The translations under genes were made by a program, and so were the position numbers. The notes under the pieces are model-generated. The model did no database searches. It worked only from the letters and a program-made list of their open reading frames with translations, and was not told the origin of the DNA. From Stratiolaelaps scimitus (lineage: Eukaryota; Arthropoda; Arachnida; Mesostigmata; Laelapidae): a DNA stretch of 64,000 nucleotides. Below, one piece after another: positions 23,901 through 33,380 of the stretch. Positions within the stretch are counted from its first letter, which is position 1. Each line of letters opens with the position of its first letter. The stretch spans positions 682,001 through 746,000 of the forward strand of contig JABWDB010000031.1 of assembly GCA_019614645.1 (NCBI GenBank), in the 5' to 3' direction.

Positions 23901-24310
23901 CTACGAACATCGTCGGCACCGAAATCCAATGACGTTCGTAATATAGCATGGAGACGTTGAAGACGCTCCCACCGTGATGCTGACTGTGATCGTGCAGATC
24001 GGTGACGATTTTCGATCAGTCCTCTTTCGTAGTCTGAAAATCTCCTCGACCTCACGACACGAACGGTGGCTCTCGGTATCAACGGCGATTCGCGAGTGGC
24101 CCGCGGTTGTTGCGCAAGAAATCTCGATGGCGAGGAACAGCGTACACAAGGTGAATCTAGCTGACCCAGCTCATCACGAATATACCTACCAAACAGTGGC
24201 CTACGGACGTGCGACCTCCACCGTTGGCTATTTTTCCCAAGCAATAACGATGACGGCACCCGCCACTGTCTTCGAACCCAAATCTGTGATTTTCCATTCT
24301 GATATACCAT
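20903..24310 (-). CDS. Large disordered protein exon ending in a DIX-like start
   Basis: A single open frame of 1135 codons from ATG 24310 (GCTATGG context). Residues about 1-190 are Arg-rich and include a folded-looking helix (about 110-145, SRWERLQRLHAI through VRRYLLYKLM). Residues about 190-1080 are low-complexity, rich in Ser, Thr, Asp, Glu and Pro with an early acidic Ser/Asp tract, so largely disordered and likely phosphorylated. The last 28 residues (YLAYYRVADGEEPFRMRI then EKKITIL) align with the first strands of the DIX domain of Axin (AYY..GEP.PYR......VTL). The frame ends ATATT followed by GTAAGC, a good splice donor, so the TAA is probably intronic and the protein continues. I see no RGS domain or GSK3/beta-catenin sites, so calling it Axin would be unsafe. 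The frame also stays open about 30 bases upstream of the ATG. Confidence 0.65.
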   Translation of the reverse strand: MVYQNGKSQIWVRRQWRVPSSLLLGKNSQRWRSHVRRPLFGRYIRDELGQLDSPCVRCSSPSRFLAQQPRATRESPLIPRATVRVVRSRRFSDYERGLIENRHRSARSQSASRWERLQRLHAILRTSLDFGADDVRRYLLYKLMGGGPPNSVNNDNWKQLRDSSRPLRSRRNELSTSSDDSEWDSDDSDVSTDISSSSETDMIWIPRELWGLLASSDEDLYTSRPRRRPAHRTNAQTSRRARNKIRAPNKRMPSRGWRRPSAEGRDRLVISRTSHPRRQQDAFDSTVTEPRATNVQSTGQTGDLMLGDRDSPSTETFGLSESLMNLTELSTSADVENALETVPDSVLSSMSDTNLSTLTDEVSGHESAPRRRSFSCETTSADGCSEPNRTVRAFEGHSFGDLGPTCELDASHTQRRPSLVDAESSYETNPASLLVPQARQGQLEGHCDLMQVTSTSDNQHSSSELGTRPVVVDNTPPIAEVAEIWRRRSDAADREPRDDPQRMSPTVDYEEQLPAVDEEGRRPSVIDTIGDIVAFGAHGRDEPNSATFSGGEVMEERDEGCEGLLTDTSVLSDASVEPEPNFEAPQPIQGQSCVPDGVLGADSAADSEQISCPRTATDQGAPPSQSPTLDQQVPTFVPITADLDAPPISASSNGREVVELVSTDSNQDGVPSKTSHHQEEISAATGGGPETLSSRTSSSQGCARRTTNEGESAIDLEQNSTVNRRSKQEGTITSTTSYAHVPTAPPDRTTSTTSYEYPQVASQEASQGDQQPSIYVPTLSSATGYDSDVPTCYTLTRTTGYDPEVISPKVTPIAAPSVMEDTGEAVPATSSSEQAAVLSERPLGCQETASCGERSSSAATQREMAAFDTKDEALPTIDNTEDPTTSPDMDCISSTTLNAETPLDDSTVAAIEIPDLAAVDSCNEVVLPRSHAGRRASQERLSGTGVASRVDSPPQAVETSTDNETQIAGPDSISNDDQGCRLEMHPTPIDSDRTGDDASINSPLIGCASPGDDERIVGFTETAKSSPGQSAGADNKVAAESSIDEPDAPAGDSFSVPSRFDHEAVSTQPATSAASDQVPTSAGSAARTDARQPARLPAKDTTATDQERSYLAYYRVADGEEPFRMRINEKKITIL

Positions 24311-24514
24311 AGCTGATTGTCCGCTATTGTTCAACTGCGCAGCTAAAACACCTACACCGTAAAGTCACGTCGACACACCGCGAAATTGATCACACTGGTA
24401 GCTGCACAAAATTTTGCAGGCTCGCCTCTGCAGCAGCAGTGATAGCGATCGCGCAGAGATATCGCTCTCGCAACGAAGTTCATACAAATTCAATGCCAAT
24501 ACACGAAATCGATA

Positions 24515-24522
24515 TTTATATA
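24515..24522 (-). promoter_or_regulatory. Possible TATA box upstream of the large exon
   Basis: The minus strand reads TATATAAA about 205 bases upstream of the ATG at 24310. Spacing would allow a leader of about 175 bases. In AT-rich DNA this could be chance. Confidence 0.3.
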
Positions 24523-25175
24523 ATATATGCCGTGTGGATTTTTCTCAATTTTCACACAACTTCGTAACAAATTCAATCGGCCACAGCTGCGGTGGCCAAA
24601 GACAAGTCCGTAGCGAGATGTTGCTTGACTAAATCTTATCGGTATCTTACCTGCATACGGTAGCCTAGAAAGGAGCACATCACGACTAATTGTCGGCCGA
24701 AGAACAGAATTAGAAACTGAGGCTCTCATGTCGAAGTAGAATACCACCAATAACAATGGTCCACGATGCGATTTGTGCAACGAGGAAGAACAAACAAACT
24801 AAGATTTAGATGCAAACCATTAGCCGCTCGAAGAACAAATCTCATTAAACCATTAGAAATGGTGTTATTCGGAAATGAGATGAAGACTCGGGGGTACACG
24901 ACAGCAGGGGAGGGCTATGTTTTCTTGGTTCAGTAGAAAACGGCTGGTGATTTCGAGTATGCACATACACACACATACGAGGGGACAACATGAAGACTAT
25001 GCAGAAAAATGATGGAAAAATTAGTAAAATAGATTGAGCGAATGATGAGAATGGCAATTACGTAGGTATAGTTATAAGAATACGTGCTACGCATTGTACG
25101 TGAAAGATATCGTAAACTGCACACCCCTGACACTAAAGGTAGAGGTAGGTACTGATTAGCACAAGAAAACGAGAA
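24523..25175. other. No gene recognised
   Basis: Only short frames, none with a supported splice site or domain. Confidence 0.4.
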
Positions 25176-25406
25176 TTATTGAGTGAGAACACTCGATAAC
25201 TGTGGGTGCGTTAACCTTTTGCACAACCGACAAATGACACATTTCATTGTAGCAAGCTGTGTGCGCCGTCATATGCACTGTTCTTTGTGGTGTGTATGTT
25301 ATTAGACACGTACATTAATCTGATACAAAATAAATGTCTCAAATGTGTATTCTTTGTAACGATTTGTTGAAATATAGGGGGTGCGTTAAGCTTATGTACA
25401 GCACTG
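25176..25406 (-). mobile_element. Solo terminal repeat of the Tc1-like element
   Basis: This segment matches the outer 230 bases of the right end of the element at 51325-53091: GAGAACACTCGATAACTG, TTTTGCACAACCGA, the ATTAATCTGATACA block and the outer tip GTTAAGCTTATGTACAGCACTG. It lies next to an (AT)n tract that begins at about 25409. No transposase and no second end are visible nearby. Point differences from both ends of the full copy show it is an older or separate copy. Confidence 0.75.
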
Positions 25407-26881
25407 GATATATATATATATATATCGATTACACATGTACTATAATGCACGCGATATCAATTTACAGATAATAATGAACTGGAGAGAGGTCCTCACGAAA
25501 TCGGAGCCGAGCTGATTGCATGTCATTTTTAAACTGGTGGAACACTTCTCCGGGTTTACCCCTGCGATCTGTTAACTCAATACAGTTCAAAATCCTGATA
25601 GGCCTGATATGATGAACAAGGACCATTATAAAAGGTGATTCGGTTCACGCAATATCGCACGTTTACTTCGTCGGCTGAGGGATTCAGAGACACCATATGT
25701 AGGCGTGTTTCGAATCGTGTACGATTGTCAGCTCAATATTGCGGTTCGGCATATCGTCCCATGATATCGGGGGCACATTTTCCCACACCCTGAACAGACA
25801 CATGAGGTGTCGCGGGCGTGAAAGCCTGTTGTTCTGCATGGGTTGTGGTGATACACGTGTACTGCAAATCGTGTCACTAGACGTCGCTTCGTTACTTTCT
25901 TTACCCCCTTCAAGGTATCATTTGTCGTCGTACCCGTGATTATAAACGTGGCGGTCAATATCTGCCGACGTTCTTTCCCAAGTGTTAATGAACTGTACGT
26001 AGGCTCTCATCAGTGGAAGGTTGAGGCGACGCATAAGCTCCTCAACAAGCTGGGGAGTGTCACCTGGAAGCAAAACTCATTTGCCGATCAATAGTGTCAC
26101 TGAACAGCCTATCGCAAGAAACTGTACATAATATGACGAGATGATGTTTATATGGTGACGGCGATTATAATTTGACGATGATACTATGACTCCACTATAT
26201 ATCAGTGGTGCAAATCCTTCGAATGTGTATATATGTTACCACCGAAAGCACCAAAGAGGCGCCTTTCTTTTGCTGCATTTTATTATTTATTTTTATTTTG
26301 AGAATCTGTACTACACCGTGGTGATAATAAAGAACAGTTAATTAATTAATTCATATTGCGGTTCAATAATGTGGCAAAGTGCAAGGTATTTGAGTCTCCC
26401 AGTATGATCAAGATTCGCGTATTTCCTCTATCGTCCACTACAATAGAGCGGAAGCAATAATAACATCATCATTATACGAGCCTGTCTGTTTTCCGAGCCT
26501 CCGCTTTTTTCGATTGAATCCCGTAAATGGTGTACTCCGTGTGAGTAGTCATCGTCATACTGTTAGTATGGTAAAATCATTTCGAATCTCTTAAAATGAC
26601 GCCTGAATTGAGTGTAGTGACCATCCGCCCTTTGGGAAATTTCGACCCGGAATTATTATTTTTTTTAAAAATTAAAATTCACTTTTTTTCATTTGTTTCT
26701 TAGGTCCGTCTTCCATCATACATCACACGCTAGCGCCATATGAACGACGTTATCGGCAGAGAGCTGATAAGTATTACAGAATAGATCGGTGCGTAACGAC
26801 AACGCAATAAAGTCAATAGAGGTCTGCTCCAGTCCAGGTTTCGGCGAACAAGATCGTGCGCATTTATCGCCGGTTGATTCA
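25407..26881. other. 3' flank of lipocalin gene A; no gene seen
   Basis: Starts with an (AT)n tract. A minus-strand AATAAA-type signal cluster lies near 26279-26300, about 590 bases beyond the stop of gene A, and is a possible polyadenylation site. Confidence 0.3.
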
Positions 26882-28929
26882 TCAGCTCTCGGGTGTTGGG
26901 CAATCGTCATTATCAACAGGTTCGAGAGCATCCATTCCTATGCCAGTTATCGCGGAGAGACGCTCGGATATCTTTGACAAGAGGGCCCCCTCGGGCTTAG
27001 GCACATTGGCCCACGTGAACAGGAACTCATCCTCTGTAATGAACGAGGTCGTAATCATTAGATCAGATACGTCCGCATGCATCATAGATATCTATGGCTA
27101 CGTGTAGACTTTTGCTGCACACACCGCAATGGCAGTGCATCGGAAGCGAATATTGGATTTTGATTACAAGTTTTTTTTATTTTTGATAATTTAATAAACC
27201 AATATATAATAGGTTACCTTACCTTACTCAATCACAGTCGTTTGATCAGTTCGATAGCTACTCTACTTATTAGGGGCTTACATTTTTCTATTTGCTTTTG
27301 TTAGTGTTGGCCGTTTTTGGCTAAACACCATTTTTCGTTCTGCCCAAGTTGTCTCTGTCGACGTTTCCGCCGAAGCACCTTTTACATCATTTTAGCTTAC
27401 TCAGTCCTTAGAGAGTGACGCGACGAAATTGATCGTAGCCTTATGACTAGAATGCGATATATGGCTTGTTAAGGAAATATATATATATATTTATAGGCGG
27501 AAGGCAGGCAGTCAAGTGGGGATGGACCGATTCGCCCTGAGATCGAGTGTCACTTAGCTTATCTATAGAAGAAGATATAAATTATATATATATATATATA
27601 TATATAATGTCAAAGGCAGCAGAGTAACACACTCACGTCGCTTTTCGAAGCTCATGTATCCGATAAAATAGCTGCGATAGTCCGTATCAATGATATCAAC
27701 CCGGGCGACCTCACCATCTGACGAAAGGCGCAAACGAGACTTAGGTTATCGTATTTTAGTCGTTGTTGTATCGGTGTTCATTTATCTGACCTACTTGAAG
27801 GATTGTTCTTTTCTTGTTGAGGCTTTTACCAGTCACTTGGACAGCTGCACTGCAAATCGCTTGTTGTGGTAAGCAGGAAATAGTTGAGTGGTCTTTCCAC
27901 GCCAGCCTCGACAACAACCTCATCGGAACATCATAATCGATAACATTCTAAATCCCCGAATGCTGGTAGTATAGTAACACCGAAATAAAACTAGCTCTAG
28001 AGAAATACTACCGTCCATTTTGAAGAGAAATCCCTGAGAATCGAAGTCGGCGGGGTAGTAGGTCTGATCGATGGCACTGAAATAGCGTCGATATTTGCGA
28101 AGTAAACTCATTGATGGTATATATAGATATATGTTACGCCGATCCCGACCTCACTCCGCCGGCAAACCAACATCTAAGAGATATAGGCGATTGGTGTAAT
28201 GGCGAAATCCTACATTCACGACAACATATGTGTTTAATTTTGTATGCCGTTAGTGACAATATCGCACTAACTAAGCTAATACATTCATTTCAGAACCGCT
28301 ATATCTCACAAGGGCACCGTAGGTGCATTAAAATGAACAACAACAAAACCCGCAATGAAGGGGCTCACTCACTCAATGACATTATAACGATTGTCGAAGA
28401 AGCTTTTACTCATCAGCGTATGAAGTAGTACTACTAACCCTGAGTTCTCGTGGTCGATTTCAATATAAAGTTGATTGTCCTTAAAAGGCCTGCTGAAGGT
28501 CACCCCCAGGCAACGATCTAAATGACCTCGACGGAGCCGCTGGGCTCTATGAGCCACCCACCACTTTAGTTTCTGGAACTATAAGGTGCATAAGGAACAA
28601 ACAAAAAAAAGGGGTCTGTAATTATATCGAACATTATACAATGATGCCACCAATTCGGTCGCAGGGTACTGCGAAGCGAATTTTCAGAATTCTTATCGTT
28701 TCAGAGTCGCCCAGATTATACGTGTGACGAGGGGAGTAAAAAAGAACCGTGTCCGCTTTCATTTACGTGTGAATACTCAATATGTAAGAAAACTCACCTT
28801 TTCCGCATCAAAATCGTCCATGAGTTTAAAGCTGGGCTCAGCCTCAGCAGGTGTTAACAGCAAAGCCGCAACAGTTGTGGCGAAGATAACTCCCACGCCG
28901 GACGAGAACATGTTTGCACTCACCATCAT
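26882..28929 (-). CDS. Secreted lipocalin-like protein A (five exons)
   Basis: Exons: 28798-28929, 28439-28578, 28012-28076, 27637-27717 and 26882-27033, joined with GT/AG introns of phases 0, 2, 1, 1 into 189 residues. Two ATGs in a row start it (28929 and 28926). A signal peptide ends near PAEA/EPSF. The lipocalin order is visible: a first motif FDAEKFQKLKWWVAHRAQ (the usual G-x-W is replaced by a WW pair), DRC, IEIDHENSG, AIDQTYYP, then IIDTDYRSYFIGYMSF (the conserved TDY motif of strands F-G), and a C-terminal helix region LLSKISERLSAITGIGM ending DDCPTPES. The Cys in DRC and the Cys in DDC are likely disulphide partners, as in other lipocalins. It should be an exported small-molecule carrier; the ligand cannot be read from sequence. 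First of three tandem paralogues. Confidence 0.88.
27491..27572 (+). repeat. Dispersed repeat E, copy 1 (in intron 4 of gene A)
   Basis: GGCGGAAGGCAGGCAGTCAA, then ATTCGCCCTGAGATCGAG and TAGCTTAT, match 44098-44180 closely. Both copies sit beside (AT)n tracts. The class is unknown. Confidence 0.65.
27578..27606. repeat. (AT)n microsatellite
   Basis: A pure AT run between repeat E and exon 4 of gene A. Confidence 0.9.
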
Positions 28930-29495
28930 ACTTAGCAATATAGAAATTCAACACAGATCAAAACGGCCATCCAAAGACTGGACGAAGCTGATGACGGTCC
29001 GTCTTCTGTTGAGGCAATCTATCGAATGTGAAACACGACGGTGGGTACCCCCATCAAAATCTCTCCGATGGAGAGCGGCACGGCAGAATTAGAATAATTG
29101 CTGACTGTGTAGGCGAGTGATATCATTAATCATGTACGGGATGTGCTTCATTTGAATTTGCATGGCTCCACTCAGAAAACCTCTATCTGTCGCGAACTCG
29201 CTTCGGAGCAGGCAAATGTGCTGGCGTCTTTGGAGCAGTATCAGATTATTAGCTGAATAAAAATATGGTATTATGCTTCTAAGTTAATAACTTTCCTTTA
29301 CGTTAGCTGCAATTGACAATGAACGGGTGTCTTGTTGGACGGCTCAACAAAGGGGCCGCCCTCCCATGCCCAATTTTGCTGTTTCCATCTTCGAGAATAT
29401 GGAATGAGTGTGGACTAAATCAACTGATGAGTCGAATATACATTGATGTTTGACAACGTATGGTCCCGCCATCAAAATTAGAATTATTATATATA
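28930..29495. other. 5' flank of lipocalin gene A
   Basis: Upstream of gene A. Unlike genes B and C, I find no convincing TATA box within 200 bases of the start. Confidence 0.35.
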
Positions 29496-30507
29496 TTAGG
29501 CTGACCTAAAAAAATGAGACTCCTATCGTCTTGCGCCGTATTCTTATTATTGGCCTGTTTGAATTCAAATTTGGCGGGTAGTGAGACACAACAGTTAGCA
29601 AGCAGGCGGCCCGAAAGCCGCTAGCATTCGGCTTTCGTTGGGCGTTCGAAATAGCAACCGGCGGACCGGGTCCCTCAGGTTTATGTTTTAAGAGAAGAAA
29701 TGTTCAGAAATGTTCTAGCCGACTGTAAATGCGTGAGGAGTGTTCGCGAGACAATTTGAAGATATATAGGCAGCAAAAAGTCTCTTAGAGCATACTGTTG
29801 CAGTGGATGAGACAGGGTCAGCCTGTATAGGGACCGGAAAAAGATCAAGTGAAACAGTGACTACGACCAGGTGAACAGGCAATGGCGGTAGCAGTAGCAA
29901 ATTTCTTCGAGCCTAAAGTAATGGTAGCATTTGCCATAGATTTTAACAGAATTTGCTACTACGAGATCTTGAGCCTAAGGGAAAAATGGACTCGGCTCGA
30001 TATCCCGGGTTCTTGGAGGGACTCATGAATAATTGGCATGGCAATAGGAAGCAGCGAGTGTGGCTGCTCGATGACAATGCCAGGGCGCATCGTAGCGATG
30101 AAATTAATTCCTGGCTTAAGGCCAACAAGATTGAGCGGCGGCGTCACCCCCCCCCCCCATTCTCCCGATTTAAGCTCGTGTGACAATGGTTGCTTCCATC
30201 AATTAAAGAGGGCAATATAGGTGGCCAAAGGTATGCAAACATCGACTTGCTCCGAGAGGCCTTAAATAACGAAGTTATAAATGGGAATAGAAATGGTGCA
30301 TACCTAAACTTTTTCAGGCTAACTCTCAGCCAACGTTTAACATCCAATGGTGCATACCTAGCCGCCAGAAAGCTGCCAGAACTCTGGGACCAGTGTATAA
30401 ATAAAAGAGGTGCATACCTCTAACTCATACTAAAAAAATCTTTGTTTGAACTCTCTTGTTTAGCCGATATTTGAAATATATATGTATTTTGTTTTGGGTC
30501 AGCCTAA
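29496..30507 (+). mobile_element. Decayed mariner element, copy 2, with both inverted ends
   Basis: The ends are TTAGGCTGACCTAAAA at 29496 and the reverse complement of TTAGGCTGACCCAAAA ending at 30507, embedded in AT-rich flanks that provide the TA target. At 1012 bases it is shorter than a full mariner (about 1.3 kb): the DNA-binding part is missing. The remaining pieces are HTVAVDET (first Asp block), VWLLDDNARAHRSDEIN (second Asp), HSPDLSSCDNGCFHQLKRAI (third Asp, in another frame) and LPELWDQCINKRGAYL (the C-terminal block). The frame breaks at a run of ten C near 30149-30158. It is non-functional. Confidence 0.85.
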
Positions 30508-31892
30508 TATATATATATATATATATATGTATTAATGCATCTAAAATAACTCGACCGATGTATCCATGCGAACAGCTTGAAGATTGCTATCCTTATATGC
30601 CGTTGACTAGCTTGGCGATAGGGGCAATTTGAAGACTCGTGGTCCAGATTATCCTCTACGTAGATTTGTAGAGAAATCTATCTTCTATCTTTGCAGATGA
30701 CCGCGACTCAAGGTAATTTTAGCTTGTTAGTGAATACATGTCATCTGCTAGAAAATAGTACATAAGCAAATTTGCTAGTTCCTAATTACATTCTGTGACA
30801 ACGGTTCAACATTTATGGTGCAGCGTATTATCTAATGTTATCAATCGAATCTAATTATGCGAAGTGGTAATTATCAGCTACGTTATTGTCCCGTGATGGG
30901 GTCTCTACCCGACCCGACAAAGAAAATACGGCTTTATGCGGCTCGTCTAATGTTGTGCATTGAAACAAGTTCTTTTGGACGATCCAATGTGATTTTTCAA
31001 AAAAAAACCTTATCATTTCATCCTCCGCGACGCTGCCATGATATCGATTTCGAATTCATCTACCGGGTGAACGCCTACAATAGGCATAAATTTTATAAGA
31101 TTAGTGCACACTAAACTATAAGGTGCTAGCAGTTCCGTACTTGGTGCTCATGACGAAAGGTGTGTAGAAGCTTCAACATTCTTACGAGCTTTGATGCGCG
31201 TATGTGATGATCTAGCGCTGCCGATATGAGGTTATATATGACATTTCTTTTTCCGGCATTCGATACGATTATACAATCGATAAGGGTTTATTCCTAAGTA
31301 CAAAGCTTCCTCAGGTTCAAAGGTTCTCCAGTACAAAGGGCCAGCCTTTAGTATAGATGGCAGTCGTCCTGGCGTCTCACATCGTTTTATCTGGTTGCGT
31401 CTGGCTCTACACTGCACTCATTGACTTGATTGGTGTCCTCGTCATAGTTCAACACTCTGAACTGGCTTCCCTCTCTGCCTCCGCCCCTTCTCCTTAACTT
31501 TGGGTGCTATCAAAATCAGGCGCCGTTCCTTTACGTAGCGTGTTTTTTTGTTTATGGGGGTCCGGGGGGGGGGTTCAGAACTAAACCAGCATTTCACCTT
31601 CTACATTTCTGGGCCGTTTCAACCCAACCTCGTTTGGCGCGGACGCCTGCACGCAGCCATTTACATGCTATGACCTTTCTGTTTTAAGGGGTCCACGATA
31701 GGCGCGATTCCTCTCAGGTTCCCCATCAGCGTTGTCTCCCTACAAAAAACGCACCTGCTTCTAAGAGGGACGCGAACGGCAAGGGTGACAAGTAGACGAT
31801 TCGATCAACGACAACGTAGTTGCGGTGAAACCGTTAGCTTAACATTATACCCAGTATGTGCAAGCGTTGGCATGATAGACAGAAATAACGGC
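30508..31892. other. Intergenic, no gene recognised
   Basis: An (AT)n tract at 30508-30528 abuts the mariner. No exon supported in the rest. Confidence 0.4.
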
Positions 31893-31985
31893 AATTTAAG
31901 GTAAATGTTTATTGGTATATCTAAGCAGTTGATATTGTTACAGTGCTTAAGTTCTCTTATATGAGTATGATATGCCACGGTGGTC
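31893..31985 (-). mobile_element. SINE family 2, truncated copy
   Basis: The minus strand carries the 3' half of the family seen at 56280-56440 and 57880-58020: the CTTAAGCACTGTAA block and the TTTATTGGT region followed by a TTTACCTTA-like tail. The tRNA-like head is missing. Confidence 0.55.
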
Positions 31986-33380
31986 TGATTGGAACAATGC
32001 AGGCCCCGTTAAGCAAGAAACTTCCATACAATATGCAACTGAAATCATTAACGGCCATTTAGCTGGCTCCAATATTCTATCCGCTCGCTCTGTGAATCCG
32101 TTGAATGAAATGATATTACATAATCTCTCCTTGAAATGTTACATTCGTTTTCATGGTCCCACGCGCCTGGCTCGACTACCGAAGTATCGGCATGCATAGG
32201 TTTCTTTCCCGGCGAAAAGCAAATCTTTGTATGCTCTGCCCAAGTTGAGGAGTACATTGTTGTTCAGTTATCTTTTTCCTTGTTATGGAAGGTTTCGGGA
32301 ACACTGCAGGTCTAAGAGGAACCGATATGACGATAGCGTATATGCGTGGGTCTAGCCAGCTGTCGACGCTCACGTCTTTTACGTATATGGGACGTCGTGA
32401 ATGAAATGTTGTGCAAAACCGACACCACAAAGAGAAATAATTCTAGGCTTAAGTTGCTAAGGAAAGGAAAAATATCGAGGTGCTCTGTATAGCAGGACGG
32501 AGTTGCTGTGTATATGCTATGTAGCCAGTGCTTGGTAGACTTGCCCATTTACACTGGGTTGGAAGCGTCCGGCAGCCAGTGAAGGCGAGGCTTAAAACGC
32601 CTACTATATTGACCTAAAAAAAAGTAAAGGCTGCATACTATTGGTTGAGGTTACCTCATTTGACGGTGTAGGTTTAGTGGTTTGATTTTTCTGAAGTAGA
32701 TATTCATTGTTTATGTACGTACTAGGAAAAACAATCCGGGACGCCAGCTCTCCAGATTTCATAGGGCCGGAAACGCAATCACATGGAATCTGCTAGTGAC
32801 TTTGACGATCGACCCAATATCTGTGTGTTTTGCCCTTCAATTTGATCAATTAGTAATGATAAATGAGGACAACTTGAGGCAATCGTTCAAGGCTACCGTG
32901 CACTTCCGCGACGCTGATGAAAGATGTCGATCGACTCAAAGCACGCTGTTGTGCGCTACTGCTTGTAAGAAGCAAGAACTGTAGATCGGCATGGTACTTT
33001 TATGTATTGTGCTGCTCGACAAATTAAAAGTCAACTAACTCTGGACATTAAACAAACTGAATAAAATTCCACTTTATTCCTTATTTTCTTCGGATTATAG
33101 TGCAGCTTGTCGATGCAGATCGCACTTTAGAAGAATACACAATTATAGTTCAAAGAGGTAGAACTCGTCCCCAGTTCAATAAATATGCATAGACAACATT
33201 TGACGAGTCTCCGGGGGACAATCAAAATTGCCAGGGAGGTTCGTGTGTACCGACGTGATGAACACGATAAACCTATAGCTCGTATGCCAATGTGCCATAG
33301 TCTCCAACACGATTGAAAGCTCTTGTCGCTAAATCCGCATTAGTCATTCCCATCGGATTCTTCGATCGGTCGAGTTCAAA
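31986..33380. other. 3' flank of lipocalin gene B; no gene seen
   Basis: No coding sequence supported. A minus-strand AATAAA (plus TTTATT at 33073-33078) lies about 300 bases beyond the gene B stop and is a plausible polyadenylation signal. Confidence 0.4.
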
